Below, piece by piece: positions 1 to 10,552 of a DNA stretch of 64,000 nucleotides (position 1 is the stretch's first letter; every line of letters starts with the position of its first letter). This stretch comes from Locusta migratoria (Eukaryota; Arthropoda; Insecta; Orthoptera; Acrididae), in contig CM048750.1 of NCBI GenBank assembly GCA_026315105.1, positions 76,064,297-76,128,296 on the forward strand, given 5' to 3'. The notes below the pieces were generated by a model. It was not told the origin of the DNA, made no database searches, and saw nothing but the letters and a program-made list of their open reading frames with translations. The translations under genes and the position numbers were made by a program.

Positions 1-109
1 TACATTTGCTCTACGTTTGTTTGGATTTCATATTAACAGCTATATCTCTGTATTCAATAAAAATTGTACACAGGTTAAATTAGATTTTTAATGCAATTCC
101 TCTGCAGTA

Positions 110-424
110 TTACCTCCTAAAATACTTACGACCGAGTCGAAAAACTACGTTCCTCTGAGCAGGAGTCACGTACACGTTCTCAAACAAATTCGCGACTTGG
201 CTTCGTTTGTCATCTGGGTTCCCCATTCGGTCTTCTGCGCATGAGCGAAGCACTTCCATACGTGTGAGAATAGGATCCATCCTATTCCGTGTACTAGCGA
301 TCGTATGCGTGCATCTTGTGCAAGTGAACGAGTCTAAACTGTACGCGGACGGCGTGACCGGTGCATCATGGGTCATCTCGTAAGCAATCACTTCCCGGGT
401 AGAAAGGGCTAACACTGCGCTCAT
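110..424 (-). CDS. Unrecognised ORF, possible host exon
   Basis: This 104-codon open frame lies in a stretch without recognisable transposons. I do not recognise the protein; it is basic at its C-terminus and contains a Cys-x2-Cys. Read on the minus strand, a consensus 5' splice donor (GTAAGT at 129-124) lies five codons before the stop. An exon could therefore end near position 130 and the annotated C-terminus would be intronic. No clear branch point or acceptor can be fixed upstream. A chance ORF is the main alternative. Confidence 0.2.
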   Translation of the reverse strand: MSAVLALSTREVIAYEMTHDAPVTPSAYSLDSFTCTRCTHTIASTRNRMDPILTRMEVLRSCAEDRMGNPDDKRSQVANLFENVYVTPAQRNVVFRLGRKYFRR

Positions 425-1925
425 CGGGCAACGATAATATTCTTACAATGTTTTGAGTATCGTTGGTGTCTACTACCAACCTAAGGTGGCGTACCAACTT
501 AATTTACAGTCCGTGGTATCTAGCACCACCGACTAGTGACATCCTATTTCAAAATTCACGCGCTCTGGCATAACACACCTTTTTTAACGTGTAAAAGTTG
601 TAACGTTTCTGCTATGTTGCACACTCCATACAACAATCAGTTGCCAACATTATAAACACGAAATATCTGACACCTAAAATAAAACTTCACTACCGGACAT
701 GTAAAATATCACATTTTCTCATTCAGTTTGAAATTCTATTAACAATATTAGTAAAACACCTTTAAGAAATAGTACGTTGATTTAAACATAACTTTGGCTG
801 TCCTTTTACGTAATTTTCAAATTTTAATACTTTCGTAAATAATAGCTGCAAACACTAAAAATGCATTACACTTAATTCCGGAAATTACTGAACCTATATA
901 GATACTAATTTGTATAAAAACAACAATACTACATGTTATAACTATTGCACAACATGATTTCATATTAACCTTTTGTTTAAATAAATTAGGGCAGACCATG
1001 TTTTACATATCACTGGATCCTAGATTAAATACTGATAATTTTTCATGCACTAAAATTAATAATCCGTTTGGTACTAAGAAACTATCTTCGAAATTAACAA
1101 AACTACGACAACCATGTACAAATCCGTGTTAATAAAAAATTAGACCGCAAACTGAAATACATTAAAATTCCATGTCACAATAATAGTATGCCTACACAAT
1201 ATTGGCAAAACAAATATGTGTGCACTTCGAAAACACAAATAATGTAAATAATTTGAGCACTGTAAACACTAGTCAAAGGATGACTTTAAATTTGTGTACC
1301 ACATTAAATATAAATTTCATGAAACATGTACATAATTTGAGATAAATAGTCAAAGCTTAAGCGGAATGTTTTAATTTCTGTATTTTGGCATATTTAATGT
1401 GAAAGAATACTGTTTAATTGTGAATTACAAAACTGTCATCAATCTTATTACGCGGTTACGTAGAAAGATGTTTGAGAGAAACCATGTTTAGTGAGTCTTT
1501 TAGCAGTCACAAACCTGTAAGCAGCTCTGTTGGCTTGCCGCTGTATTTTTTTATTTTTGATTGTGCAACAATGTGATTGATTTAAACTTTATTTAAATGG
1601 AAATAAAATCGTTTCCATATCAACTGACATGTTTATGATTTACGAAAAGATCCTGTAACGTCAAATATTTTAGTGAATGCCGAAGACAGCTCACAACGCA
1701 ATGGACTTCAGCCAGCATAAAAGTTCAACTTCACCTACAGTGGAATGACTTTGTTGTAGAGACTGTGAACTAATAAAACTTTCCGTGATTTAGGAAAATA
1801 TTAGGGCTCAGTTTGAGTCATTCCCAAATGGGGTGACTGTCGTTAGAAAGTGAAATTAATGTTTTGGTATTGCGAAAGTGCGAAAGTGCGAGAGTGCAAA
1901 ATGTGTGAAAGTAACGACGACTTGA
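425..1925. other. AT-rich intergenic stretch
   Basis: No gene, SINE, LINE or TIR element is recognisable. A short degenerate tandem run (units like gcgaaagt) lies at about 1873-1910. The 60-codon ORF at 817-999 (minus) is hydrophobic and AT-driven and is not supported as a gene. Confidence 0.4.
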
Positions 1926-2490
1926 TGTGGGGGATGCCATTCTGAATGTGGTTGGCACCTTTTGGCTTGTAAATAGCGCATTTCGAGCGCGAGAGAATCC
2001 TGGGCAGTGGTCCTCTCCTCTGCCCTAATCCGCCGGCTCCTTGGCCTAATGGCGTTGGCGGCGCATTCTATTAATCCGCGGTCTCCATTAAGCCCGCGCC
2101 CCCTGGGATAAATGAATCCTGCGGGGCGTCCTCTAAACGCAGCTGTTCTGCCCGCCCAGCGCAGTTGCTCTTCATTTGTTCGCCGGCGCGCGCCTATATA
2201 TCACGCGAGTTACGGGCGCCGCCGCTAGGTGGCAGCGCTGACCGCCCCGGTAATGTGCGACCTGTCGACGCGCCAATTAGGAAATAAAAAGAAGGAGAAG
2301 GGAAAAAAAGAAAAAAAAAAAAAAGGGCGCCTAAAGAGGCTGCGAAGACGAGCCACCGCCATTAGCGGGGAGGAAGAGTGGGGACTGCAGTATTAAGATG
2401 CTGCAAGCCGCCGCTGCCAAGTTGAGAGTTAAATGCGACTTCCCTGTAGACCTTCGACCGTAGCCATGACGTCCCGCTTGCATTGCTGCT
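1926..2490. promoter_or_regulatory. CpG-rich, repeat-poor putative regulatory region
   Basis: The sequence shifts abruptly to high GC and CpG content between about 1975 and 2275, with GCGC and CGCC clusters. It includes a TATA-like TATATA (2195-2200), a CTCF-like motif (2222-2238) and an A-rich run near 2300. No coding frame or transposon is recognisable. The composition contrast and lack of repeats suggest a promoter, enhancer or insulator, but an old GC-rich mobile element cannot be excluded. Confidence 0.35.
2222..2238 (+). promoter_or_regulatory. CTCF-like insulator motif
   Basis: The stretch CCGCTAGGTGGCAGCGC closely matches the known CTCF core (CC-x-C-T/C-AG-G/A-T/G-GGC-A/G). It lies in the CpG-rich, repeat-poor segment. 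CTCF is conserved in insects and its zinc-finger motif is shared with vertebrates. A single motif match is suggestive only. Confidence 0.4.
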
Positions 2491-2610
2491 CCGATTTTCT
2501 TATATTAATTTCTTGCTAGAATATTCATACCACTCCTTAATTTTTCGTAGATACGAGGGGTATTCAAATGAAAAGGTATTTCATTAGCACATATACCACG
2601 GCGTTAATGG

Positions 2611-3720
2611 CATCTACATCTACATGGGATTCTCTGCCAATCAAATTCAAGTGCCTTGCAGAGGGATCATCGGACCACCTTTATATTATCAATCCATCAT
2701 TCAACTCTGGAATAGCGCGCGGGAAGAAAGAACATCTGAATCTCTCCGTTAGAGCTCGGATATCTCGTATTTTATTCTGATGATCATTTCTACCTATGTA
2801 AGTGGGAACAACAATATATTTTCGCATTCGGAGGAGAATGTTGGTGATTGGAGTTTCGTAAATAGACCACGCCACAGCGATAACTGTCGTTGTTGTAATG
2901 ATTCCCATCCCCGATCCTGTATCATTTCCGTAATGCTGTCTCCCCTGTATCGAGACAATACGAAACGAGTTGCCCTTCTTTGGACTCTTTCGATGGCTTC
3001 CGTCAAACCCACCTGATAAGGATCCCACACTGGACAGCAATACTCCAAATGAGGACGGACAAGCGTAGTGTATGCAGTCTCTTTATTAGTTCTGCTGCAT
3101 CGTTTAATCGTTCTGCCAATAAAACGAAGTCTCCGGTTCGCCTTTCCCACGACGTTATCTACATGTTCTTTCCAGTATAAGTCTGATGTAATAGTAATTC
3201 TTAGGTATTTAGTGGAATTTACGGCCTTCAAATTTGATTTGTCTTGTAATCAAAGTTTAACGGATGTCTTTCCGTTTGTACATGGACGACTTCACACTTT
3301 TCATTATTTAGACTCAATTGCCAGCTTATACACCATAGTGATGTCTTATTTAGATCGTTCTCCAATTGGTTATGATCTTCAGATTACTTTACTAGACGAT
3401 ATATATGACGGCGTCATCTGCAAAACAACCTAACAGAGCTGCTCACATTTTTCTCCCAAATCGTTTACGTAAGGAACAGCACTGCACTATGAAACGTTGG
3501 GTATCACCTCTGTTTTAATCGATGTCTTACCATCGATTACTGCAAACTGTGTCCTCTCTGGCAGGAAAATCCCCTATCCAGTAACAAATCTGTGGCGATA
3601 TTCCAGAACTACGCAATTTGATTAAAAGTCGTTTGTGAGGTGTCAAAAGCCATCTGGAAATCTAGAAATACGGAATCAATTTGAGAGCCCTTGTCGATGG
3701 CAATCATTACTTCGTGTGAT
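2611..3720 (-). mobile_element. LINE fragment, family F1 (CR1/Jockey-like), 5'-truncated
   Basis: On the minus strand, translated pieces run from an RT segment (VFLDFQMAFDT near 3690-3650) to the C-terminal thumb region. The latter is best seen in the frame at 3231-2794: STKYLRITITSDLYWKEHV, LRFIGRTIKRCS, LVRPHLEYCCPVWDPYQVG, then a basic tail. The LVRPxLEYCxxVWDP signature is typical of CR1/Jockey-type non-LTR retrotransposons. The 3' end is ATGTAGATGTAGATG at about 2611-2625, as in the copy at 51316. Stops and frameshifts break the frame, so it is inactive. Confidence 0.85.
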
Positions 3721-3730
3721 GTGACGCCAA

Positions 3731-3901
3731 CTACATCCAGAGATACTGCGAAGCGAAGTTGACGCTTGAAATAGGTGAAACGCGCGGCTAGCACACGTCC
3801 TGAGCAGCATGGAGTTCTCGCCTGATTCTCAGAATATGCGCTAGCCGCACGTTTCCCCTATTTCAAGCGTCAACTTCGCTTCGCAATTTCTCTGGATGCA
3901 A
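3731..3901. mobile_element. Short foldback (palindromic) element
   Basis: The left arm (about 3731-3792) and right arm (about 3838-3901) are near-perfect reverse complements, sharing GCGAAGCGAAGTTGACGCTT. The spacer is about 45 bp. There is no coding capacity. It abuts the 5' side of the F1 LINE fragment. The structure fits a non-autonomous foldback MITE; the family is unknown. Confidence 0.6.
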
Positions 3902-3955
3902 CTGAATATTGCGATGCAATCAACGCTATTTTTGTTTTTGTTTTTTTCATGTTAT

Positions 3956-4010
3956 AGATTGCTGATATATGCTGTAGATTGCTGATATATGCTGTAGATT
4001 GCTGATATAT
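3956..4010. repeat. 20-bp tandem repeat, about 2.7 copies
   Basis: The unit agattgctgatatatgctgt is repeated almost exactly, just left of the small inverted-repeat element. Confidence 0.8.
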
Positions 4011-4196
4011 AATATAGAGTGTCCATTTAAAATGACATTCGTGTTAAATCACACACATGCTTTCGTTTTAGAATGTTTCAAAATATTTAAATTCGTGAAC
4101 TCCTGCCTTACATTGATACCGAGGAATTTCGTTTTACAATATATGTAGATATTTTGGGCGGTGAAGGTAAATGGGACACCCTGTATAACTTATATT
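4007..4196. mobile_element. Small inverted-repeat element (MITE-like)
   Basis: The left end (atagagtgtccatttaaa) and the right end (aaatgggacaccctgtat) are imperfect reverse complements. They enclose about 160 bp of AT-rich non-coding sequence. Ends resembling ACAGGGTGTCCC are common in insect MITEs. Confidence 0.4.
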
Positions 4197-4556
4197 AAAA
4201 CATCTGTGTTGCAGTAGCTATGTTACTGTGTACTGTCAAGATTCGAACGACATACTAAAGCTCGCGCCCATAAAAATTACGAGAATCGATCTCCTTTTTC
4301 AAAAGATGTCAGTTGAGCTGAAATCACTACCGACCAAATGACAGCATTGTTTTGTGCACAGTTCATAATTTTTTACGTACAAAATTGTGATTGTATGGGA
4401 CGTTCGTAAATTTGTACAAACTTTGAAGGAAAGCAGATAATTTGTTCAAGTGCTAACTAATTCTTTAAATTAAATAATAATTATCCATCACCAAGATAAC
4501 ATGGATAACTGAATTTTAGAAATCATTTTAGAAGAAAATAGCGATCGTTAATGAAA

Positions 4557-4749
4557 GCCGGCCGCGGTGGACGAGGGGACTGCGGCGCGGCAGTCACGGT
4601 CTGCACGGCCACTACGGTCGGGGGTTCGAATCCCCTCTCGGGCATGGGTATTTGTGCCGTCCTTAGTGTTAGCTAGTTCATAAGTAGTTTGTAAGTTTAA
4701 GGACTGATGACCCAGTAGTTAAGTCCCATAAGCTATACAAACATTTGAA
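4557..4749 (+). mobile_element. SINE, subfamily A (tRNA-headed), with TSD
   Basis: It has a tRNA-like head with a pol III B box (GGGTTCGAATCCCC) and a CTCGGGCA end. The conserved body follows: GTCCTTAG, AGTAGTTTGTAAGTTTA, GGACTGATGACC, AAGTCCCATAAGC, ACAAACATTTGAA. A 13-bp target-site duplication, atcgttaatgaaa, flanks it at 4544-4556 and 4750-4762, which fixes both ends and shows target-primed insertion. Confidence 0.93.
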
Positions 4750-4817
4750 ATCGTTAATGAAATAATATATTTACAAATACTTTCTTGATTGAAAGAGATT
4801 TTTATTGGACAACAGGT

Positions 4818-4847
4818 TTCAGACTGCTTGTCAGACGATCTTCAGGC
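4818..4847 (-). ncRNA. PLE-type 3' hairpin motif (hammerhead-like)
   Basis: The minus strand reads CTGAAGATC, then a short stem-loop (CTG-ACAAG-CAG), then TGAAACC, then an AATAAAAATC poly(A) signal at about 4790. This is the same layout as the 3' end of the PLE at 34.6 kb, so a PLE 3' fragment is likely. The flanking ORF at 4789-5037 is not recognisable. Confidence 0.35.
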
Positions 4848-4849
4848 GA

Positions 4850-5530
4850 ACCATCAGTCGATTTCCATGACCAACGGTTTCTGCAGTGAAATTTCTGCAG
4901 AAATTTTGAATATATTTCACAACCTTTGCCGACTACGACAGCTAATCGATGACGATGGAATGCTTGTTGGAAACCAAAATGAAAAATGCTCCGTTCTCAG
5001 CAGCACAAAACGTCAATATATCATGGTCGGGGATTGAAATGTAAAAGACATCTCGACTTATTTGGCAGCTCTAAATAAACCTAAATCTAAAACATATGAG
5101 ATACTCGCGCTTTCTCAAGAGTTAACCTTCATTTCCAAGAGCAGTGCGATATCGTTGAGGGAGGTAGGGTGCGTCTGTAATAACGACTTCAATGCCACTT
5201 TGTCATTTTATTAGGCATGAGAAGTGCCATATTACGGGTGACATTTTGACATGGGATATATTATACGACATAAGTCATGTTTCTTTACGTATACACGAAT
5301 TGGCCAAGAATATTTTTTTATTTTATGTAAATGTTTCGGAATATCCCAGGAAAGTCGTGAAGCTTCTTCTCCTCTTTTTACACTTTTGACTCATATTCCT
5401 CTCTGGCTGTAATGCGATAGAAGCATTTTTTCACTTTAATTCCAGAGTTATGAAAGGCGATTAGTCATAAAAGTAATTCAGTTCTAATGCTGTTGAAAAC
5501 ATAGACCTATTCTTAAAATTCTGACCTTTT
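4850..5530. other. Unassigned intergenic sequence
   Basis: Nothing is recognisable beyond the possible PLE 3' fragment at its left edge. The ORFs at 4789 and 5192 have no known domain. Confidence 0.3.
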
Positions 5531-5534
5531 CTGT

Positions 5535-5960
5535 GTCGGGCCCGGTGCTCTTGGGGTAAAGCGGTCGACTGGAAGCCGAAGGGGCCGGGCGCCGTGGCTC
5601 AGCGCGCCCGGTCAAGGGGTTCAACATCCTCTGTAATAAGAAAGCTGAGCCAAATGATCAAATAACGACCAAGAACGAACTAATCCGACGACAGCAAAAG
5701 ATAGACCTACCTGGAAAAAAAAGTGTCGCTGTTCGAAACCCGGTCGGATCTCGGAATTTTTAAGTCTGCACTTTAACCCATCTTTCACCTCTCAATGATG
5801 TGAGGAGTCGCCAGAAACGACACGTGGTTCGGATTCCACGTTAAGCTTTAGTTCCCCTTTCTCCGGTTGGATAACTGGGGTAGGGTAGGGACACGCAAGT
5901 CATCGAAGTGACGTCAAACTGAAAGTCTTGCTCCAGGCGAATGAGCCACACGAAAATTAA
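5535..5960 (+). mobile_element. SINE F interrupted by a second SINE (G)
   Basis: A tRNA-like head begins at about 5548 (cttggggtaaagcggtcgac) and is broken at about 5580. It resumes at about 5724 with the B box (GTTCGAAACCC) and the F body: cacgtggttcggattccacg, ttaagct, ggataactggggtagg. The 36.26-kb copy shows the same body. The inserted ~143 bp starts GGGCGCCGTGGCTCAG, which resembles an A box of another tRNA SINE, and ends in an A-run. No clear TSD was found for either element. Confidence 0.5.
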
Positions 5961-6004
5961 ATAATTTCCGATCCTTAAATCACTTTCATCAAAGAACACC
6001 ACCT

Positions 6005-6062
6005 GACTGAGAATGGGGTGATGGGGGTGATGGGGGTGAGATGGGGTGAGAATGGATGAGGG
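6005..6062 (+). repeat. G-rich tandem repeat (ggggtga units)
   Basis: Units of gatggggtga and gatgggggtga repeat with variants. It lies just right of SINE F. Confidence 0.6.
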
Positions 6063-6845
6063 CAGCTGTCTGTCCTCATTCCGCCTTTTTCAATAAACAT
6101 TTTGGCGTTTATTTAACACATACTTATTTATAACGATTTCTTAAGTGTGATTTTTTTAAATTCTGAAGTATTACATTATGCTAAGAAGTCGTTTACATCT
6201 TGATGTAGCTTATAACGTTACTTGCCTGATTACTAGAGTAGAATGGGACATAGTCGGTATTAAAGTTCTCACGTAATCAAACAATACTGAAATACGGTTC
6301 CAACTTAATATGAATGCTAATTTTGCAGTTGACACACATAAATTGATGATAGGATCTGATTGAAAATGATATTAAAATTAACGGCACTTGTTGAAATATT
6401 GCGAGATTACATTATAAAATGGCAAAACTGCACCTATTAAGTCAAGTAGTTGCAGTAGTGGGCATATTGTGGTTCTGCTTCTAATAAAGGTTGTATAAAG
6501 GTAAATTCTACTGTAGTAGCTGATTATAAAACAAGATCGCTATTGCAACACAAGCTCGTATGGTGTCATTGAACGGTTCATATAACAAATTACAATCGTG
6601 ACCTCGGAGCGTAACCTTGTTCACACATAAATATTTGGATATATTAGAAAATAATAAAAGACTGAACGTTCGGTGAAACTGTCCCACATGAAAGCAGATT
6701 ATAAAGGGAATGATCAATTTCAATGGTAATGGCGGCACGAAACGAAACTCACAAAATGGTTTCAAAATCTCGTCTACACATTAATAAAGAGAGAATTACT
6801 GATGCGGGATAGGGAAATTAAATGAGAACTGAGGCCATGGGGCAA
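6063..6845. other. AT-rich intergenic sequence
   Basis: No gene or repeat is recognised. The ORF at 6508-6765 (minus) has no known domain. Confidence 0.35.
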
Positions 6846-6850
6846 CTCAT

Positions 6851-7039
6851 ACGCGGCGGTGCTACCGAGCGCACTGAGGCGCTATGCTCAGATGCCCAAG
6901 GCCGTTCCCCGTCGGGGGTTCGAATCCCCCGTCGGTCATGGATGTTTGTGCTGTCTTTAGTATAAGGCATTTCATAAGTAGTTTGTAGGTTTAGGGACTG
7001 ATGACCCCTCATTTAAGTCCCATAAGCTTAACATTTGAA
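6851..7039 (+). mobile_element. SINE, subfamily B
   Basis: The head runs from CGCGGCGGTGCTACCGAGCG, with a B box (GGGTTCGAATCCCC), followed by the shared body ending CATAAGCTTAACATTTGAAC. Subfamily B differs from A in the head (GCGCTATGCTC and GGCCGTTCCCCGTC segments) but keeps the same tail. Confidence 0.9.
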
Positions 7040-7052
7040 CTTTTGTTTTCAA

Positions 7053-7253
7053 ATTCAAATGTTCAAATGTTTGTTAAGCTTAAGGGACTTAACTACGTGG
7101 TCATCAGTCCCTAAACTTACAAACTACTTATGAACTACCTACAACTAAGGACGGCACAAATATCCATGCCCGCGGGGGGATTCGTATCCCCGATCGTAGT
7201 GTCCGTGCAGACCGTGACTGAAGCTTCTCAGTCCCCTCGGCCACCGCGGCCGG
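7053..7253 (-). mobile_element. SINE, subfamily A, with TSD
   Basis: This is a full-length reverse-strand copy, from GGCCGCGGTGGCCGAGGG at the right to the CAAATGTTTGTTAAGCTT tail at the left. A 13-bp TSD (cttttgttttcaa) lies at 7040-7052 and 7254-7266. It sits tail-to-tail with the SINE B at 6851, and the TSD begins exactly where that SINE ends. Confidence 0.93.
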
Positions 7254-7266
7254 CTTTTGTTTTCAA

Positions 7267-8534
7267 CTCACATCATTTATACAGAAGAAATCCGGAGATT
7301 AGCAGTCTTGCTTCATCACGCTACAGGAACAAAAACGAAAGTGACGAACAGAAAGATCCTTTCTTCCTCTTTAGTCAGAAACAGATTAATGATTAGTAAT
7401 GATGATGATGATAGGTTTTTTTTGGGCGCTCGACATTTAGGTCTTTAGCGCCCTATCAAATTAAATAATATAAGAACCAATAAGTGTGAACAGTAAGGAG
7501 ACAGAAAACAGCGATCCAGCAAGTAACACGTGCAGCTGAAGTGAAATACATAAAATGAGTAGTAATTAATTATCAACGATCAGAGGGAGCGGAGCGAATG
7601 TACTGTTTAAAGCTTTACAGCTGCAACACATATTTCAAGCCTATCACGATTTCTGGTTCCCTAGCATTATTATACATTTGTCAGCATAAAAACTTGTTGT
7701 TATTAAGACTCAAGAACTAGATAAATCAGTCTAAATATAGAGCAAAAAGTAATGAAACATGTCTGGGAAACGTAAAACAGACAGCGTTTTATGTTGGTCG
7801 AAATATCTCTCCAATTTTTCTCAGCTCACACGGAAAAATAGGAAAGTAACAACACCCAAAAATACGATTTAATCATGTTTCGGAACGCACTAAAAAGACC
7901 AAAATCTCCGGCGATTATAAGGCACTTGGTACGCGGATCAAGCTGTTTCGAGAAATCTGACCTACGATGCAGTTCTCTAGAACAGTTACGCCCTGTAACA
8001 TGCCGATGTACAAATTTTTCATCTGTGAATGGAGAGGTTTTTTTCCGTTTCATGTAGCGTTACAATGAGAAGCACACGCCGAAACTACAGAGCTGTGGAT
8101 GCAGTCAAACACGCCGTAGACAATGGAAAATAAGCGCACGTTAGAGTCGCAGAGGCAACGATATGAAACAGTGGTTCGGGAACGGGGCGCCGTTGTTTTC
8201 ATAGCCCGTGTAAATGCCACCTAGATGACAACGTCGTCCCACGTAATGTTCTCATCTCGTCCTGCTTACAACACGCGGCTCTAACAGAATTGAGACACTT
8301 GCTACTAAACAACCGCTTTCGGCCAGCCGGCAGAAGCGGCGCGAGATCTCTGTTCGGCAAAGTGGAGAACCGGGTAGCTCGCTAAGCCAACTGAGCCGAT
8401 TAAAACTTCTAGCAGGCACACCGATGACTGAGCCCCCCAGAAAGGAGCCTTTCCCAGACCAACGAGGTTTTCCGCTAAAGCAATTCCTGAGTGTACGGGG
8501 TGCGCCGCTAGCAAACCAAATAACGAACCTAAAG
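7267..8534. other. Unassigned sequence
   Basis: No known domain or repeat is recognised. Overlapping ORFs at 7826-8057 and 8252-8625 lie on both strands of the same DNA and resemble no protein family I know. GC content rises at about 8100-8530. Confidence 0.3.
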
Positions 8535-9616
8535 TGCACGCAATCCTAAATAGTGGTAAACTCGGTTTATTTCTTGATTTCCAGAAGGCTTTTGACACCG
8601 TACCCCACAAACGGCTTTTAATCAAATTGCTTGGTTATGGTATATCGCCCCCAATTTGCGACTGGATAGGGGATTTCCTGTCACAGAGGACACAGTTTGT
8701 AGTAATAGATTGTAAAGCATCGACTAAAACAGAGGTGATATCGGGCGTTCCACAGGGTAGTGTTATTGGTCCTCTGCTGTTCCTTATTTACATAAACGAT
8801 TTGGGAGAAAATCTAAGTAGCTCTCTTAGGTTGTTTGCACATGAAGCCGTCATTTACCGTCTAGTAAAGTCTTCTGAATATCAGAATCAACTGCAGAACG
8901 ATCTGAATAACATATCAGTATGGTGGAAAAATTGGCAATTGACTCTAAATAATAACTGTGAAGTCGTCCACATTAGTACGTAAACACATCCATTAAACTT
9001 GTTTACAAGATAAATCAATCAAAAGTGAAGGCCGTGAACTCCACGAAATACCTAGGAATCGCTATTACTTCAGACTTAAACTAGAAATAACACGTAAATA
9101 ATATCGTGTGAAAGGCGACCAGAAACTGCGTTTTATTGGCAGAACCATAAAAAAAAAAGCAACAGAACTACAAAAGAAACTGCATACACTACGCTTGTCC
9201 GTCCTGTTTTGGAGTATTGCTGCCCGGTGTGTGATCCTTATCAGGTGGATACATCGAAAGAGCCCAAAGAATTGCAGCTTGCTTGCTAGTGTCACGATAC
9301 AGGGGGGACAGCGTTACGGAAATGATATAGGTTCTGGGATGGAAATCGTTACAACGGCGCTCATCGCTACGGCGTGGGCTACTTACTAAACTCCAATCGC
9401 CAACATTCACCTCCGAATGCTAAAATATATTGTTGATTCCCATTTACATAGGTAGAAATAATCAGAATAAAATACGAGTAATCAGAGCTCGAGCGGAGCG
9501 ATTCAGGTATTCTTTCTTCCCGCACGCTTTTCCAGAATTGAGTGAACGATAGTGGTTCGATGAATCGTCTACCAGGCACTTAAATGTGATATGCAAAGTA
9601 TCCCGTGTAGATACTT
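8535..9616 (+). mobile_element. LINE fragment, family F1, with RT domain
   Basis: The open frame at 8534-8983 spans the reverse transcriptase core: FLDFQKAFDTVPHKRLL, WIGDFLSQRTQFVVIDCK, SGVPQGSVIGPLLFLIYIND, then LRLFAHEAVIYRLV. The catalytic box is normally FADD and here reads FAHE, so the RT is dead. After a stop at 8982 the thumb region continues in other frames (LRFIGRTIK at about 9130). The 3' UTR reaches gtgtagata at about 9613. The 5' end is truncated near 8541. Confidence 0.88.
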
Positions 9617-9650
9617 AAAAATTGGTTGCTTTGGCGGACTGTCAGAGGAG

Positions 9651-10417
9651 TGTAATATATTTAGCTAGGAGGGTTCCGTTTGTTTAAATAACTGAAGTAT
9701 TCGATACCATAATTGGTCGAAGTATTGTAGCCTAATATTTTTATGTTTATATTACATAAGCATTTTATAGCGTTTCTGTCAAGTCATTTTAATCATCTGC
9801 ATTACTATGGTCTCCTAACAAACTAAATTAATTAATTATTAATATTCGTAATAATGGAAACATATATTAACACTGCACTGATTGTTGTTTACTTACGATC
9901 TTTTGTATTATTTCATTTTTATATAGAAATATTTTTATTACATCTGTCACACTTTTATGTATCTTTGCGGAAACCAAGAGTCATTAATGTTTATTGAGCA
10001 AATTGTTAAATATTTAATTGTTGTACTTCCGTGTTCTAGAAGGTTCTAGAAATATTATCAGATATTAATACGCGCGAATTGGCGCGAACTCAGTAAGTAG
10101 TATGGAGAGAGACTAATTCAGTATGTGTCAGAATGAAGTAGGAGTCTGTAGTAGTTAGCATTGTTGTCAGTCAGTCTTGAAATGGATAAATAAATAATAT
10201 ACGTTTAAAATGAAACGTGTCATATTTGTAGTTTCCACAAGCCTCCTAAGAACCCGACGTCTTATTATTTTGTAATGCGTTAATGGCATGCGAGCTACAA
10301 GATCTTCGAGACCACTGAACATCTGCAACAGGTGATGTAGAAAAATGTGGCGTTAATTTATGTCCAGTAAAAAAAAAAAAAAAATAAAATAAAAAAAATA
10401 AAAAAAAATATGCGCCA
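9651..10417 (+). mobile_element. LTR-like dispersed repeat, copy 1 (putative solo LTR)
   Basis: It is homologous over its whole length to 30187-30990. Both copies begin TGTAATATATTTAGC and end ATGCGCCA, i.e. TG...CA as in LTRs. The order of signals fits U3-R-U5: heat-shock element at 10034-10051, TATA-like tattaatac at 10061-10069, TCAGT initiator at 10090-10094 about 28 bp downstream, and AATAAA at 10189. An A-rich run precedes the 3' end. I see no flanking 4-6 bp duplication or internal coding region, so an LTR plus leader piece of an unknown element is equally possible. Confidence 0.5.
10034..10051 (+). promoter_or_regulatory. Perfect four-unit heat-shock element in LTR-like copy 1
   Basis: TTCTAGAAGGTTCTAGAA is four alternating TTC/GAA pentamer units in correct phase, the canonical binding array for trimeric heat-shock factor. 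It lies just upstream of the TATA-like box and the TCAGT initiator. The same 18 bp occur in copy 2. Confidence 0.7.
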
Positions 10418-10505
10418 TGGGAGGCAATTACTAATCGGGATATGCAGTATTCCTTTGCTGTAATTTTAAAACGTTTTACGAGTGTTTGCCGTATTGTTTT
10501 CTGCA

Positions 10506-10552
10506 AAGGACCCCGTAGTTAAGTTACATAAGCTCTACAAACATTTGAACAA
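10506..10552 (+). mobile_element. SINE tail fragment
   Basis: Only the 3' body remains: accccgtagttaagttacat, aagctctacaaacatttgaac. The head is absent. Confidence 0.7.

Noticed and set aside
3956..4010. CRISPR-like array
   Set aside because: It is a simple 20-bp tandem repeat without spacers in a eukaryotic context.
5585..5620. Similarity of GGGCGCCGTGGCTCAG to the start of a 7SL/Alu sequence
   Set aside because: The match is short and the following sequence does not resemble 7SL; an A box-like tRNA SINE head explains it better.
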